From NCBI GenBank assembly GCA_003279685.1, contig QCHA01000001.1:434001-498000 (forward strand): 64,000 nucleotides of DNA, read 5' to 3'. Made by a program: the position numbers and the translations under genes. Each line of letters starts with the position of its first letter. The stretch's first letter is position 1. Below, in pieces: positions 63,229-64,000 of this stretch. The DNA is from Pelagibacteraceae bacterium AG-390-L03 (GTDB taxonomy: Bacteria; Pseudomonadota; Alphaproteobacteria; Pelagibacterales; Pelagibacteraceae). Under the pieces are notes generated by a model. The model saw nothing but the letters and a program-made list of their open reading frames with translations. It had not been told where the DNA came from and searched no databases.

Positions 63229-63327
63229 TTATAATACAAAAGTTAAAATTAATAAAATTATTAAAACAATTATAAAAAAATAAATAACTGATTTTTGCAA
63301 AGATGATTTAAATAGCCAATCTAACAT
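63229..63327 (-). CDS. 32-residue putative single-pass membrane micro-protein
   Basis: An open frame starts at ATG 63327 (LDWLFKSSLQKSVIYFF) and continues with a hydrophobic helix of about 19 residues to a VL end. A weak ribosome-binding sequence GGAAAAA lies just upstream. It sits between tRNA-Arg and the thioesterase gene, 6 bases before the latter. In AT-rich DNA short hydrophobic frames arise by chance, so support is modest. No family recognised. Confidence 0.4.
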   Translation of the reverse strand: MLDWLFKSSLQKSVIYFFIIVLIILLILTFVL

Positions 63328-63338
63328 TTTTTCCTTTT

Positions 63339-63415
63339 TGGTGGACCGCCCAGAACTCGAATCTGGAATCTCCCGGTTCGTAGCCGAGCGCCTTATCCAA
63401 TTTGGCCAGCGGTCC
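63339..63415 (-). tRNA. tRNA-Arg (anticodon ACG)
   Basis: A 77-nt tRNA on the minus strand: acceptor GGACCGC pairs with GCGGTCC, discriminator A, encoded CCA (63339-63341). The anticodon arm CTCGG-CTACGAA-CCGGG gives loop anticodon ACG (reads CGN after A-to-I editing), and the T arm contains TTCGAGT. It is typical of bacterial tRNA-Arg(ICG). Confidence 0.95.
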
Positions 63416-63577
63416 TTATTAATTTAGTTTTTAAAACACACTAAAGTTACTGTATTTTTCAATTTTATTAACAATTTTTGTTCAAATTAAATACAGGTTT
63501 GCATAAAAAGCCTTATTAATGTGCTAAATTAACATTAAATATACTTTTTTTTTAGGTATATAAACCGTTTTAAAATA

Positions 63578-64000
63578 ATGAGTGAAAAATTACTTGTCCC
63601 AGATATTGGAGATTTTGAGGAAGTTGAAGTTATTGAAATTCTTGTCAAACAAGGAGATCAGATAAAAGAAAATGATCCAGTGGTTACAATTGAAAGTGAC
63701 AAGTCTAGTGTTGAAATTCCATCTACAATTTCTGGTAAAATTGAAAGTATAGCAATTAAAGTTGGCGACAAAGTTTCAAAAGACGATTTGCTTTTAAACA
63801 TCATATCACCCAATAAAAATAAAGATGATAAACCTATTCCAAAAGATACAGAAAATATCATTAAGCAAGCTGAAGCTGCAATGATAGAAAAAAAAGAGGA
63901 AATGTTAGTTAATAAAGAGCCAGTTCAAAAAAAAGAGCACTCAAAAATTCAAGTAACAAAAAGTGGGGATATTGATCCTTTGGAAACTCAAGACTGGCTA
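63578..64000 (+). CDS. aceE: Lipoyl domain fused to the start of homodimeric pyruvate dehydrogenase E1 (partial at the window edge)
   Basis: The visible 141 codons begin with a lipoyl domain (about residues 1-75) with the acylated lysine in VTIESDKSSVEIPS near residue 45. A charged linker of about 50 residues follows, then SGDIDPLETQDWL, which matches the extreme N terminus of E. coli AceE (DVDPIETRDWL), not an E2 peripheral-subunit-binding domain. It therefore reads as an E1 with an N-terminal lipoyl arm. The gene runs off the right edge. If the E1 part were absent it would be an E2 dihydrolipoyl acyltransferase. Confidence 0.75.
   Translation, partial: MSEKLLVPDIGDFEEVEVIEILVKQGDQIKENDPVVTIESDKSSVEIPSTISGKIESIAIKVGDKVSKDDLLLNIISPNKNKDDKPIPKDTENIIKQAEAAMIEKKEEMLVNKEPVQKKEHSKIQVTKSGDIDPLETQDWL

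Noticed and set aside
1..64000. CRISPR arrays, insertion sequences, integrases, toxin-antitoxin or phage genes.
   Set aside because: No regularly spaced repeats, transposase motifs, or tRNA-adjacent att duplications were seen; neither tRNA gene has an integrase or accessory island next to it.

Overview
The window is a very AT-rich, extremely gene-dense bacterial chromosome segment that reads as SAR11 (Pelagibacterales, streamlined marine Alphaproteobacteria). The evidence is the very low GC, intergenic gaps mostly under 60 bases, many overlapping genes, alphaproteobacterial gene orders (tsaB-fur-miaB-phoH-ybeY-lnt-metK-nusA-infB-rbfA-rpsO-pnp; dut-coaBC-ubiB-ubiE/mutM-rpsT-dnaA-dnaN; irr/fabA-fabB-fabI; argH-lptM-lysA; helicase-fdxA-carD), and unusually short versions of core genes. 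I see no insertion sequence, prophage, CRISPR array or rRNA.

Layout. 1-8,962: nth, dapB, a small monooxygenase-fold protein and the dnaJ-dnaK-grpE chaperone operon on the minus strand. Then come rdgB, an LpoA-like lipoprotein-type activator divergent from rsmI, and a BON lipoprotein. 8,963-16,628: fused malic enzyme (maeB), murJ, trpS, an NfuA-type Fe-S carrier, a Bax-type glucosaminidase and a polysaccharide deacetylase. 16,576-29,512: a long plus-strand run for tRNA modification, iron or manganese regulation, rRNA maturation, lipoprotein acylation, SAM synthesis, and transcription, translation and RNA decay. 29,566-32,320: DUF1737 protein and fabI-fabB-fabA. 32,414-35,354: irr, rubrerythrin, a CCG-domain Fe-S protein and a DUF3501 protein, with two Irr-box-like palindromes. 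35,347-44,490: SH3 protein, MoeB/ThiF-like enzyme, dut, coaBC, ubiB and ubiE on the minus strand, then mutM, rpsT, dnaA and dnaN. 44,487-51,727: plsC, lysA, a 43-residue LptM lipoprotein, argH, tlpA, a HIG1-like protein, an esterase, an HNH protein, coq7, dsbB-like, yqaA-like and tRNA-Leu. 51,735-57,923: acyl-CoA synthetase, a 35-residue lysine-rich protein, a CarD protein with a lysine-rich N-terminal extension, fdxA, terB-like and an SUV3-like helicase. 58,097-64,000: aminotransferase, a TAXI-type TRAP transporter, a thioesterase with a 32-codon membrane micro-ORF, tRNA-Arg, and the start of a lipoyl-domain/pyruvate dehydrogenase E1 fusion.

How the parts work together. Most genes are housekeeping. 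The most unusual parts are: an Irr-centred iron-responsive cassette of rubrerythrin, CCG Fe-S protein and DUF3501; a convergent pair of lysine-rich, probably nucleic-acid-binding proteins (the 35-residue protein and extended CarD) sharing one bidirectional terminator; a probable attenuator in the nusA leader; a purine-rich repeat with a 20-codon overlapping ORF before pnp; a divergent pair of genes whose 5' ends overlap by 53 bases; and the lipoyl-E1 fusion at the right edge. All functional assignments are from reading motifs by eye; no database search was run.
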